NCBI RefSeq assembly: GCF_000003605.2
Contig: NW_003135347.1
Location: forward strand, 535,678 to 565,390
Length of the DNA stretch: 29,713 nucleotides
DNA from: Saccoglossus kowalevskii
Taxonomy: Eukaryota > Hemichordata > Enteropneusta > Harrimaniidae
Reading direction: 5' to 3'
Shown here in pieces: positions 20,189 to 29,713 of the stretch (positions are counted from its first letter, which is position 1; each line of letters begins with the position of its first letter). The translations under genes and the position numbers were made by a program. The notes under the pieces were generated by a model that was not told the DNA's origin, made no database searches, and saw only the letters and a list, made by a program, of their open reading frames with translations.

Positions 20189-21719
20189 CTAGGAAAATCA
20201 AATTTCAATGCCAAGTGTTAATATTTTCTTGCAAATCTCATAATATTCGAGATTAGAGTCATGACATCATATCACATTATTATTAACAGTGTTGACTTAA
20301 TTAATAATTATAATATTTATTAAAATAGCTTTTACCTTTTAACTCAAAATACAATAGTTTGTTGTTTCTTTCAAATATTTCTTTTAATTTTTCATTTTAT
20401 TTTTTGCACAGCTGCCCTGAGATATGTATATTTTATTTTGAAGTGACTAATTTCGGACTAGGTGTGCTTTACGCTAGTTACTTAATAGCTCCACCATGCG
20501 TTAGTACATGCCAATAATGCAATCTTAAGATGGAACTTTGGACGGGATAAAGTCCTATACCCCAAGGGCCTGGGATAAGATTTGTAGCTATTAAATTGAT
20601 GTACAACGTAACAGCGCACAACTACAGTAGTCAGGAGATCACATTCAAATTTCAGTGCGCTGTAGTCATTACACACTCTCGTATCACTTGTCTGTATCTC
20701 ACTGTATCTCGGAACACGATTGATAAATTGTAGCTGTCTTCCTTAATAAATAGGAATAAGAATAATCACTAAATAATGTTAAAGATTCAGAACACGTGTT
20801 CCAACCCTAACCAGAATAATGTGGTGGATTCACCAATAGTAACATTGTCTCTTCGATATGAAGTATGCATTACATGTATCAAATGTGGAAGACATACGAT
20901 AAACACGATTTACATGATTTATCTGTATCTCCGATATTTGAAAACCAATATATCCAAAATACAGAACTGCACAGATCTTGCAGTACTGTTTCATACAATA
21001 AGCTTTCATTTTAATTCATCGTATGGGCCGTATGAAAAATGGATGCTCATTTGCAGTTCGTTGGCATATTTGTCACCTATGTTTTATCTTTTCTATACTT
21101 CTGTTTTTGTAATGTAAAATGTAAGTCGCAAATTGTGATTGGTGAAAAAGAATGTGACTATGTTCATTTCGATTCGGTTTGTTCTTCTCAATTAAAATAC
21201 GGAAATATTGCACACAGTGGATAACTAGAATGGGGACAATTCCATTCCGTTATTGATGAAGTAAAGCAAAATAAAGTTGCAAAAGTTTTTTGCGTGTAGT
21301 TTTTTTTTTTGAATTACAGTCATTGACTTTTAAGTTTTTAATTCATATTCAATTAACAACTCCCAATGAAAATAACATAATACACCTATTTTGTGTAAAA
21401 CATGTATGTCGTGTTTGCAATATATAAAAGTCATGTTGTGCGATGGTTGCATATACTTGGTGTACAACTATAAAATTAGATCTAGTTGTACATCCACACT
21501 GGAAGCGAGTGATCGCCGATTATTATCTCGAATGAACTAGTAGTTCTTCACAATATTGCTCATATATACGGCTTTCAAAATCTGATTATAAGTTTATATT
21601 GCACAGCCCGAATCAGGATAAAAATTATTTACACGATAAATTCGATAAATGAACACTGGAGATAGCATAAAGGAGTAAACTCATGAACATTGAATTGAAC
21701 GAATAATAATTACGATCAT
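20189..21719. other. No recognised gene
   Basis: Open frames of 60-113 codons (20776-21117 and 21039-21224, +) show no domain. The patch 20500-20680 is less AT-rich and looks like old repetitive DNA, but I could not assign it. Confidence 0.4.
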
Positions 21720-22449
21720 GGCCATTTATATGGCCAATTCAAGTTCATTGTTAAAAACGGTACAAATAACCGTCTTAATTGTCCACGTTGTAATGAAATG
21801 TGTAAAATCGTCTTTAATGCTAGAATGTTGAAATTCGACGTTCAGTCTGTCTCTGATTCGACTTTTAAATATTTCCAACGGCTCTACGTAAGATTCAGAG
21901 TTTTGCACCGAATATAAGAAACAAAAACAGGGGTAGTGTTTTGTTGTCAGCAAACGCGCGTGTTTTTGGTGGTGGGTTAATTAAATATCACCGTACAGGC
22001 ATGTCCGATCCTGCGCAGATAGACAAGATGTGAATGTTTAGAATAAAATTTAACTTTACCGTACAGAGCGTCTAGTGAAAGCCATAATTTGCGGGTATTG
22101 TCAATGTCAATGTTATAGTGGTTCTTGTAACATCGTGGTAACCGTGGAAGGAGTGTCTTCTCGTATTGTTGGTAGAGATTGCCAGTATATAAGGCTCGCA
22201 AGTTAGTTGGCGTTTCAGCTAGAGTCCAATCACGACCATTTTTTCCTATAAGTGACGCGGTGTTCCCTAAGTACGTTCCTGGCAGTTAAGGCCTGTACTA
22301 ATCCACTTAATACCGAGTGGGCTGTCATGGCGATTGCGCAACGTCCCTGTACATAATCCGTCGGATTTTTCATAGTTGAATTTTGCGTTTGACGCAGATT
22401 GATATGTGTCCAGCCACTTTCTGAGCTTGCTCCAATCTGTGTTGTTGTG

Positions 22450-22737
22450 TTATTGTCCGAAGCGTTCGGTATTCGGCCGACGATTCCACTTTGTTTTTTT
22501 GAAGAAGGGGTTCAATAGCAAGACCAATAGTTGACCAGAAAGAGAACACTCCTGGCGGTTCCAGCGGCGGATTGATATAGGTGAAGTGAGTGAATAATTG
22601 CGGTGGGTCAGTGATTGAATATCAGTGTACAGGAGTGAAATATAGTTGGTGAATTGTTCGCCAAGGCCAAAAACCTTTATAGCGTTAATAATATATGCAT
22701 GATGGACCCTAAACTCCTTTTTCTGGTCCAAAAACAA
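22450..22737 (-). pseudogene. LINE reverse transcriptase, palm fragment
   Basis: Begins MFLDQKKEFRVHHAYII, the LINE motif A with its first Asp kept but with the AFDRV part altered, then HAYIINAIKVFGLGEQFTNY and SLLYTDIQSL, then a degraded RQ.CSLSGQL.VLLL block (motif B, normally RQGCPLS). The catalytic YxDD box that should follow is absent. Confidence 0.7.
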
Positions 22738-23131
22738 AAAACATTGTCTTCAGATGTCTGTCTTCCTGGAATACTACAAGTTTGGTTTTCATTGGATATA
22801 TTGCCAAAATTGGTCGCAACCTTAAGGAAAATGCTTTTGCAAAAATGTTATAATCGCTACACAGTAAGCTAATAGGTCGCCAGTTCTTTATTAGAGAATT
22901 GTCACTCATTTTTGGATGTAAGCATACAACCGCTCTTCGCCATGAAAGTGGTAGCACTCCTTTAGTAATAGATGCGTCTAAGACATCGTGTAGATCTTTA
23001 CCAATTACAGACCGAAAATGTTTGCAGGTAGCCCTTCCAAGCCTGGACTGCGTCAGTTGAGTGGTGTTTAACAGCGTTAGTGAGCTCATTGTATGAAACA
23101 TCGCTGTCTGTGTTTTCCTTGGTATTGTCAC
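22709..23131 (-). pseudogene. LINE reverse transcriptase, N-terminal (fingers) fragment
   Basis: This is the longest open piece of the LINE relic. Residues 40-65 (RSVIGKDLHDVLDASITKGV, then LPLSW) and 66-90 (RRAVVCLHPK, ..KNWRPISLL) correspond to reverse transcriptase blocks 0-2 of L1-clade elements. Residues 91-110 (SDYNIFAKAFSLRLRPILA) follow as expected. After about residue 115 the frame is lost, and the palm motif continues in another frame at 22737. It cannot be functional. Confidence 0.7.
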
Positions 23132-23600
23132 TTAGTTTTGGTGGACTGACCAATATTTCGGCTAGGACAGTTTCGTTTGTCGTATCAGGTGGATACAAGT
23201 TTTGCTAGATGTCTACAATAATATTGCGAATCTCGATTCAGTCTTCGGTCATAGAGTGGTCAAGGTGTTAAAGCTGGATTATTGGTTTACCTTTCCCTTT
23301 TTACTTTTCTAAAGTGGAAAAAAAAATTCTAGAGATGTCGCTTTTGTTAAGCAAGAGATGTCGAGCTCACACTGCAGCACCTCCACTTTCTACTTCAACT
23401 CGGCGGACCAGCTGTTTCTTTGTGTCATTATATCGTGAAGTCAGTGTCGGATTGTGTTGTAGTTGTAGGTCATATTCAAGCTTCATTGCATTGTTTATGT
23501 GCTTATTTGAAATACAATATTCCCGATTTTATTGTTGGTTTTCTTGTTCGATGTGGATATTAAATACATTATCAGTGGTTTATTATACAAAACAAGTGAA

Positions 23601-24680
23601 ATGATGCAAATGTTAAAAGTTTCAACTGCGAAGTGTGCAGACAACTTCATACGTTACAACCCACATATTTAAGTTTGCGGTACGTTTTATTTAATCACAT
23701 TATTTTTGGAATTAATAACTAGGAAATGTACAATTGTCTAAATAAACACGATGACAGGCCCAAATTGTATGATTCAATAAATCCAATATGCAGCTACAGA
23801 AAGGGAAAACTTTTAAAGTAGGTCGATTTCTTGAAAGCCTTAAATTGCGACTGACTGGAAAAATAACGCAATTCACAATTAGAAATATTGATTTTATTGA
23901 GTCATTCGATGGTAGTAGAAACTTATTATTATTTGCATTTTTCACTTTTGTTTGTTCGCGCAGTTGTGTCATCATTTACTCATGAATGTGCAAGTAGTTG
24001 TATATTTTACGGAGCACAATGAACTTGGAGTCATGAAGTATAAAAGTGGTGTATATACCTATGACACCACGTGATTGTGTTAACGTTGCCTCAGTTTTCA
24101 AGACATATTTGAATACATATTATCCGGGTATTTGATAAGTATGACCCTGACAATTAAGAGACACTTAACGTTGGATCCCAAGTGTATTGAGACGAGCGAG
24201 CACCTCCTGATCTGTATGTTGCATTAGCCATATATAATTTAGAGTCATAATCTAAGATTATTTTTAAATCGTTATAGCCGTTAAACAATTGTTTGTATCC
24301 ACTCTCAATGTACATAAATTAGAAAACATAGGCCTGTTTATTAAACCATATAGATGGTATACACACCATTTGATTATTTTATTGAAAGAAAAGAAAAGAA
24401 ATCTTGAGTTTATATGTTTACACTGCATTACAGTAATGTTGTACCTCATTTGTGTGCTGTGATTTCTTAGTGCTATACAATTTAAATGCATAGATTAAAA
24501 ATCGTATTTGAGCACAGAATTGAAGAGTAATCATTTCCGGTTTAATCCGGAGAAGGTATTAGATCTCACTAAAATATTTCTTCTTGCAGCCATAACAAAG
24601 TAACAAACTGACATAGAAATTAGTCCTCGCGTATGAGTAGGTGCATTGATAGACTTTCCTGATCAACATTAAATAAAATT
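23601..24680. other. No recognised gene
   Basis: AT-rich. The frames at 23712-23985 on both strands show no domain. A short frame starting at 24139 (MTLTIKRHLTLDPKC...) looks mildly coding-like but has no flanking signals. Confidence 0.45.
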
Positions 24681-24681
24681 A

Positions 24682-24692
24682 CCCCCCCCCCC
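24682..24692 (+). repeat. Poly(C) tract, C11
   Basis: A run of 11 C in otherwise AT-rich DNA, directly after AAATAAAATTA. Confidence 0.85.
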
Positions 24693-25817
24693 AAGCTGTT
24701 AAGTAGATGCTATGAAAGCCAGAAAATGGTGCATATGCACTGAATAGAAGAAGACGTCTCAATAAATGCCAACATGTCTTTTCATTCAATCATTAGCTGA
24801 CAATGAAAGATTTTAAACTGAACGAGCACCGCACGTAAGTAAGTGTTGGTGTAGTAACTCCTGAATTTTGGATGAATTTGTTTTCAAAGAACGGACAATT
24901 TTTCTTCTGAATCGTTTTCAGTTCATGAATTGGATACTAGTAATGATTGTTTTTAAGGTATATATAGTTAACTTTGTATATAAATCTCGATGATGAAAGT
25001 TTACGATTTCCATTTTTCATGACATGTGTATGATATTGATAAATGGATAAATGCAATTCGTGATCTGTTTGTTAACAAAATCTAAGTTAATGCAGGTTTG
25101 TAGCTAATTATGTAATAGTTTATACCCAGAATTTTCGGCTATTTTTCATTAAACGATTTAAGAAGGTTCTATCCGAATTAAATTAGTATTATTATACATC
25201 TGTCACCGTAACATCGTAAATTACAGCGTGCCATAATTGTGCGGTATTAGGAAATATTATTAAGAATTAGGAATATTAGTAAATGCGAATTCCAAATATT
25301 GAATGATTATGCAATATACTGTCTTTGTGCATACTTTGAGGTATCCTAGTTATAACCTTCTCCATGCTTTCATTAATATAGGCTGAAGTGTTTAAAACAA
25401 ATTTGTTGGAAATAGAAGCTCAAAATATCATGGAAATGGGTAAATTAGTTTTTTATGTGAAGCTATTTTATTCGCTGAGGTGAAAAAAGCATATATTCAT
25501 TTTGATATGTAACATAATATTGTTTGAAAATGACATTTAAATTAGTTCATTTTCTGTGTGATAACATACAGTGAACAGTTTTGTAATTTCCAATAATGCA
25601 TTGCATATATTTCAGTAGTGCAATAATTAAATTCGAGAAAAACTTTACAAAATGTGTACATTCGTATTCTATTACACTCCAGCTTCCTGAAGAATAGTAT
25701 ACGTTGATATTACAGTACGATAATGTTACTTTATTTTTTTGATTGCAATTATTGTCAGCTGTTATTTTATATTATTTTTGCCACAGATTGTACGATCTTT
25801 AACGAAAACAATATTTA

Positions 25818-25855
25818 TATTCGGTATGTACATTCTAAATGTACATTACCGAATA
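25818..25855 (+). repeat. Imperfect hairpin, 17-bp stem with one bulge
   Basis: ATTCGGTATGTACATT (left arm) and AATGTACATTACCGAAT (right arm) are complementary apart from one bulged T, around a 3-base CTA loop. Confidence 0.7.
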
Positions 25856-26154
25856 CGAACAATCATATTTTTAAGCGGTTCAAAATATTCATTTTGTAAT
25901 TGTCCAATTCCACACTATGTCATATTTTGTATTTTGAGCAAAATTATAAAAAGAAATGATAAGATTCTGTAAGATTAATTTAAAAATCGCATCTTTAAGG
26001 CGATGCTCATCGGCCTCCTGGAAAAAGTTGTTCAAGAATGGATCTCTGGAAAATATAACCACATTCCAGTTGTTCAAACATTAAGAAATAGAAAACTATA
26101 TCCTCGGGATCGCATATATATAACAAATGAACAGTGTAGTTTCTGTCTAATCAA

Positions 26155-26245
26155 TGAATCATGTATCTGCATCGCCATCGGTATTAAGTTTCTTAGGCAA
26201 TTGAAACAAGTTTTATCACCATCGAATCGAGTTATTCGATGACGC
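26155..26245 (+). repeat. Dispersed repeat, copy 2
   Basis: This is the counterpart of 18130-18216. It shares GCATCGCC..CGGT, TTTCTTAGGCAATTGAAACA, GTTTTATCACCATCGAAT. Similarity fades on both sides. Confidence 0.5.
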
Positions 26246-26519
26246 ATACGGCTTGCAGCATTTTTTGATGTTAAACAATGGACACAGACTTTGTGAAAAG
26301 CCAATCTCAATCTCGGATACATCGAACTGTGAAAATTCTTGCAACACAAGATATAATTTCATCATGTTACATTCATACCAAATAATATCAAATAGAAAAC
26401 AAATAAATACATTTTGGTTTTTGCTGTTCATTTCAGAATCCTACTATTGATTATTAGATGTCGCCACCACAGGCATACCTTCGAGAATCAAAGCTAAAAT
26501 GTAAATTACGGTTACTTAC

Positions 26520-26601
26520 CGTCAGTACGCCAATTGAAATTACGCCACAAAACCTTTCGTCTATGTTGGCACAATGACAGTGTCTCTTGTTTGGTAAGCA
26601 T
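26520..26601 (-). CDS. Candidate short exon ending in a strong splice donor
   Basis: On the - strand an ATG at 26601 opens 27 codons (MLTKQETLSLCQHRRKVLWR, then NFNWRTD) and runs into GACG|GTAAGTAAC at 26520, a near-consensus donor, leaving in phase 1. The overlapping frame is also open across the donor, so the reading frame is uncertain. No partner exon was identified. It would need transcript support. Confidence 0.2.
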
Positions 26602-27581
26602 AAATATTTCAAAATATATTGAAACAGTTGGTTAAATATCCTAGACACATAATTTAGTCGAAGTGGAGTAACTAGACTACTAATTTTGTCATGTTCAGTT
26701 TGGCAAATGTGTGGCATTGCAAAAGATTAAAACTTAACATTATTTTGACATTATTTCTGTTATTTGTATTTTTTATGCAGACCATAATACGGCTGAATTA
26801 AACGCATAACATAATGTCTTATATGTTTGATAATTTAATAATGAAACCTGTCTATAAAAAATATAATTTACAAATTAACTAAACAACGCCACATATGGTG
26901 CTAATTTTCTTCGTTTGTTCAGCTTCAAACACGGTACACTCGCCTTCTTTAAGGTGAAAGAATAAACTATTATTATTATTATTATTAGTGATTGACAGCA
27001 CGATTGACCAATCAGCGACTGGCTTACAGCTAATGATTTCGTGCAGTAATGAGACACACGCTGTTACTGGCCCTAATTCTCCACTACAAAACTTTAAAGC
27101 AATTGGCCTAAAAGTTTCAGTGTTTTGTTTTCAGTAGTCAAGTCGTAAAGCAGGTGTGGTTGTGGCTTCTCATATAGGAGACAGAACTTTAAAAAATGAT
27201 TTGTGGATGCAGAAATTATGTTAAATTAAAGTAGAAATTAAAGCAGCCTGTGTGGAAGCGGTTAACACCACCCCGTTACGCTCTCAGGACACTCACATCA
27301 ATATTATTAATTTTTATCTTAATAAGTACAAAATATTTTTTAAAGTGAAAAAATGGGTTTTAAACTCAATCTACGCCAATATTATGTTTATGTATTTTAA
27401 AACGAGGCTTCTCATTAAATTCTCATTTGCATACTCAAATAACCCTTGTGATGTAAAAAGAGGAACTGGTATTGCCGATAATGTATATAAGGCACATTTC
27501 TTATTACAATTTCTTGTCTTTAAAGGGCGATAGTCCTCGCTCCACGCATGCGCGAGATCTTAGGGTCTCATATAAACAAGG
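26602..27581. other. No recognised gene; CCAAT box and (ATT)n microsatellite
   Basis: An (ATT)n run lies at about 26968-26988. GACCAATCAG, a consensus NF-Y/CCAAT site, lies at about 27007-27016. The remainder is AT-rich with one 93-codon AT-driven frame (27252-27533, +). Confidence 0.45.
27546..27553 (+). promoter_or_regulatory. NRF-1-like promoter element
   Basis: GCATGCGC, the core of the NRF-1 binding palindrome, sits 29 bases upstream of the ATG at 27582 in a CpG-containing patch. Such sites are common in TATA-less promoters of housekeeping genes, so this supports a transcription start here on the + strand. Confidence 0.4.
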
Positions 27582-27683
27582 ATGGCGACTTTGATTATTG
27601 CGCAGATAAAGGAGTACAAACTGAGACTGTCAGCATCCTTTATTCTATGTTTTGTCATATTACCTCAAACCCTACAAATAGAA
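27582..27683 (+). CDS. Candidate first coding exon of a small membrane or secreted protein
   Basis: ATGGCGACTTTG (purine at -3, G at +4) opens MATLIIAQIKEYKLRLSASF and then ILCFVILPQTLQIE, which looks like a signal peptide or signal anchor (a basic KEYKLR patch then a hydrophobic helix). After 34 codons, in phase 0, the sequence GAA|GTGAGC is a fair splice donor. Unspliced, the frame would stop after 48 codons at 27726-27728. The NRF-1-like element upstream and the exon at 28049 downstream support a real gene. I do not recognise the protein. Confidence 0.4.
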
Positions 27684-28048
27684 GTGAGCATGGAATCGTG
27701 GGAAGAAACGGTTTGCATTGTCGTGTAATAACTGCCATAAAGGTGATTAGCAGGTCATACTAGTTTACAACTGTGCAAGAACAATTGGAATCTATCAGAT
27801 GTGCATGTGATTTACGATCTACTGCGTTGCCTAGGTGAGACAGCTGCTAGCAAGACCACATTCTGATTGGCTTATGTGGAAACCAAGTGGAACTGTGAGT
27901 TATCACCAATGCACACTTCCCTAGGCAATCCCCTGTTTTAGTGAATGTATTCATTGTATTTTTGTGTGCTTTTTTGTAATTATTTTGAGAAGTATTAAAG
28001 CCAGGAGCTTTAACTTAATATTTCGGTATATGTGTATTTCATTTCCAG

Positions 28049-28111
28049 TACTATTGTCTTGTTTACCCCATTCTAGCAGTGAAAGAACCCCCTGTCCAGT
28101 GTGAGTTCTGA
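28049..28111 (+). CDS. Candidate second (last) exon of the small gene
   Basis: An excellent acceptor (GTATTTCATTTCCAG|) starts this segment. In phase 0, matching the exon at 27582-27683, it reads YYCLVYPILAVKEPPVQCEF and stops at TGA 28109-28111. The other two phases stop early or at a similar place. Joined, the product would be 54 residues with two hydrophobic parts and an intron of 365 bp. AATAAA follows 20 bases after the stop. A GTGAGT inside the exon (from 28101) could alternatively act as a donor in a longer transcript. Confidence 0.35.
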   Translation, partial: YYCLVYPILAVKEPPVQCEF

Positions 28112-28130
28112 GGGTCCGCCTCTCAATAGC

Positions 28131-28136
28131 AATAAA
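28131..28136 (+). promoter_or_regulatory. Polyadenylation signal after the small gene
   Basis: AATAAA lies 20 bases after the TGA of the candidate last exon. Confidence 0.35.
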
Positions 28137-28322
28137 CATGCCTTACACTGTGACAGAGACGTTAGCAAGCTTTAATTAGGTATTTTAGGTGATTGGAAGG
28201 TATCGAAGGAGTCACCGGCGGTAACTAGTGCAAGTCGCACCCAGGTCAAACCTCATACTTATGATTTCCATTAGAATAGCGCATTGGATTGTGGGGAAAT
28301 CAATGTTTATCAACACAAATGT

Positions 28323-28334
28323 CGCACATGCGCA
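28323..28334 (+). promoter_or_regulatory. Second NRF-1-like site
   Basis: CGCACATGCGCA differs from the NRF-1 consensus palindrome at one place and is followed by GCGCGACG. A + strand frame with ATG at about 28303 (MFINTNVAHAQRDDQRPL) runs across it to a GAG|GTAGAG donor-like site at about 28390. Confidence 0.3.
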
Positions 28335-28369
28335 GCGCGACGACCAACGCCCTTTAACTGAATTGCCAC

Positions 28370-28624
28370 TCATGTACTTGTTTCTCGAGGTAGAGTGGAC
28401 CATAAAGAACATAGCGTATATAGCGTATAGGGTTTAGTTAGATACGAAATATATCGCTTCTGGCGTAGCTGGTCGCCGCGACCAACTGTGTGTGCACAAT
28501 CAGAGTCACTTGTATTGTGGTCGATGAAGTCGGTTAAAGTTCCGACATCTATTGCCACTATGTATATTTCGACTTTTTGTCCAAGTTTGTCAAAGTTGAG
28601 TTTGACGTCTGGATTGTCGACTAG
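28370..28624 (-). pseudogene. Coding-like segment, unrecognised (exon or gene relic)
   Basis: Open from just after a stop at 28625-28627. It reads VDNPDVKLNFDKLGQ, KVEIYIVAIDV, GTLTDFIDHNTSDSDCAHTV, GRGDQLRQKR and so on. Codons are strongly of the purine-any-pyrimidine type (GTC GAC AAT, GAC GTC, GAC TTC ATC GAC), unlike the neighbouring DNA, so this strand probably is or was coding up to about 28470. An acceptor-like CTAG lies at its start but the tract before it is weak. There is no ATG at a sensible place. I cannot name the family. Confidence 0.35.
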
Positions 28625-28794
28625 TTATTTGTCAGGTTATTGGATATGTTCATACACTGACGTATTCCAACGATCGTCTCAGTGAAAACAAATCAAATTT
28701 GATTCAGCATTCTAAATATTGAACTATAGCGACCAATGAAATAGAGAAATAAAAAAAAATGATATAATGTGTCGATGATTCGTTAATCACAGTT

Positions 28795-28920
28795 ACTAAA
28801 TGATAGCCGCGTACAAGTGCATTGGCATCCAGTTGAAATGGGTGAACGCGTTGGCCCACGGCGAGGAAAAGTGCGTAAACGGCGGCGTTTGATTCGATAA
28901 TAAAAATAAATGAGTGCAAC
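28795..28920 (-). pseudogene. Coding-like segment, unrecognised
   Basis: The - strand frame reads IIESNAAVYALFLAVGQR and VHPFQLDANALVRGYHLV with codons such as AAC GCC GCC GTT, CTC GCC GTG GGC and GAT GCC AAT GCA, clearly more coding-like than the flanks. A second frame here (NQTPPFTHFSSPWANAF..) is also open and would fit the phase of the exon at 29028-29115, so the frame is unsettled. The stretch is GC-richer and CpG-containing. Confidence 0.3.
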
Positions 28921-28932
28921 CTCTTACATAAC

Positions 28933-28964
28933 ATCACCGTCCCTCACGGTTGAGGGACGGTGAT
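28933..28964 (+). repeat. Perfect 14-bp hairpin
   Basis: ATCACCGTCCCTCA, loop CGGT, then TGAGGGACGGTGAT: a fully paired 14-bp stem with a 4-base loop, GC-rich within AT-rich flanks. It lies between two coding-like segments, in what would be a short intron. Confidence 0.85.
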
Positions 28965-29027
28965 AACATTAACAACATGGCCTCAACAAAACATTATTCA
29001 GATTCCCAAAACATTTGAAACACTTAC

Positions 29028-29115
29028 CCGACGTTTCTCTTTCTTTGAAAGCCGAAGCAGTTCTTCTATAAATGCGTAAGAATCTGCGGTATGACGGTAT
29101 AAGAAGAATGTCCAT
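29028..29115 (-). CDS. Candidate exon with a consensus splice donor
   Basis: On the - strand, ATGGACATTCTTC at 29115 (GGG before, G after) opens MDILLIPSYRRFLRIYRRTA and SAFKERETS and meets ACGTCGG|GTAAGTG at 29028, a near-perfect donor, in phase 1. The same frame is open upstream, and an acceptor-like TTTTAATCAG| lies eight bases before the ATG, so it may be an internal exon. The peptide is basic and unrecognised. The coding-like segments at lower coordinates on this strand are possible partner exons, but the phases do not settle the structure. Confidence 0.35.
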
Positions 29116-29190
29116 CCCAATCTGATTAAAATCCGATGTAGGTATGAGGCTCCAATTTTTTTTTATTTTTTTTTTCAATTTGTCGACCAA

Positions 29191-29713
29191 TCGTGCGGCT
29201 TACAAAAATAACTGTCTGACTTAGCGCATCCGCCAGACTCATCGTTCCTGGTTATTTCAGAAATCGTAATAGTAGTTTATAAATTAATAATCTAGTTATG
29301 TCAAATCAATAGAGGATTCCGAATTTGAGGTGAGTTTTTGTTACTTTTACAAAAACTTAATTTTCTTTTGTGAGCAATCACGATTGATGTATGTAATTCA
29401 TTTGAGATAATTCGGATTTCAATTTTGATGACCTTGTATTACCACAGCGGCCTTACTCGACCATGTCGCATTCGACGCAATGTAAACCATGCGTACATGT
29501 TGTTTCAAATGTATACTGATACAGTCATCACTATCTAACTATTGCATTATGAGTTAAGGTAGCGAGAAGGGAAATTTTCACTTTTTTCTTGATTTTTCAA
29601 AAATTGATAAAACGGTTACTTTAGACCTTGATACATCACCCCAGGTTTACAAAAGATCGAAATTGCGAAATAACGTTGCTCAAATTTGTGTTTTCAAACA
29701 CTAGCAGAAAAGA
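29191..29713. other. No recognised gene
   Basis: AT-rich sequence with no frame over 60 codons and no repeats noted. It follows a T-rich tract (about 29155-29177). Confidence 0.5.

Larger units (their letters stand above)
21720..23600 (-). mobile_element. Decayed L1/Tx1-type LINE (non-LTR retrotransposon), 5'-truncated
   Basis: On the - strand, fragments of a LINE ORF2 follow one another in the right order but in different frames. At about 23600-23300 is a KKQLVRRVE...GGAAV segment as found before the reverse transcriptase. At 23198-22998 is the lead-in (SYNELTNAVKHHSTD). At 23131-22709 is the fingers region, with KNWRPISLL at about 22888-22862. At 22737-22450 is the palm motif FLDQKKEF, then SLLYTDIQSL. 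At about 22440-22330 is the thumb-side SAS.AKFNYEKSDGL. At 21953-21726 is a possible end domain (FKSRIRDRLNVEFQ). The YxDD active-site box is missing, apparently by an internal deletion near 22450-22500. Class assignment comes from motif style, not from alignment. Confidence 0.7.
24693..26519. other. No recognised gene; one hairpin and one dispersed repeat copy
   Basis: AT-rich with AT-driven open frames of up to 91 codons. At 24804 an ATGAAAGATTTTAAACTG start in good context runs ten codons into a GTAAGTAAGT donor-like sequence, too short to judge. Confidence 0.4.

Noticed and set aside
23314-23604. 96-codon + strand ORF.
   Set aside because: It is antisense to the 5' part of the LINE relic, whose motifs lie on the - strand.
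28488-28685. 65-codon + strand ORF.
   Set aside because: The opposite strand has the coding-type codon pattern. This frame is its shadow.

Overview
The window looks like a piece of an AT-rich invertebrate animal nuclear genome. The evidence is long non-coding stretches, GT..AG-type splice signals, a rhodopsin-class G-protein-coupled receptor, a decayed Ty3/gypsy-type retroelement with a baculovirus-F-like envelope gene, and a decayed L1/Tx1-type LINE. There are no operons, ribosome binding sites, CRISPR arrays or recognisable tRNA/rRNA genes. A lophotrochozoan or similar marine invertebrate is a reasonable guess, but nothing in the sequence proves the phylum.

Layout. From 1 to about 2533 lies the 3' end of an LTR retroelement: a broken env-like gene, a polypurine tract, and a 529-bp LTR with TATA box and poly(A) signal. 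Its gag-pol part would lie off the left edge. A second LTR of the same family sits in opposite orientation at 3512-4046, so the two LTRs form a large imperfect inverted repeat around a 978-bp spacer. The spacer holds a short tandem array and an 89-bp direct duplication flanking a T23 tract. A 180-codon ORF of unknown nature lies at 4866-5408 (-). A more distant, probably solo LTR lies at about 10023-10702. The best host gene is a complete-looking single-exon GPCR CDS at 12859-13839 (-), with a splice acceptor just before its ATG. A well-formed internal exon at 19400-19470 (-) is phase-compatible with it.

Two short coding-like ORFs on the + strand lie at 15076-15243 (downstream of a perfect CRE, with an RVSF motif) and 16460-16720 (a Walker-A-like GGGKT, interrupted by one stop). 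A LINE relic runs from about 23600 down to 21720 (-). The right end is the most gene-like non-repetitive part. It contains a possible two-exon small-protein gene at 27582-28111 (+), with an NRF-1-like site upstream and AATAAA downstream. It also has several coding-like segments on the - strand at 28370-29115, one with a strong GTAAGT donor and a perfect 14-bp hairpin beside it.

The genes do not form an obvious pathway. The window is mostly intronic or intergenic DNA with one clear host gene, several tentative exons, and transposon remains. All exon calls below come from reading splice signals and open frames by eye and need transcripts to confirm them.
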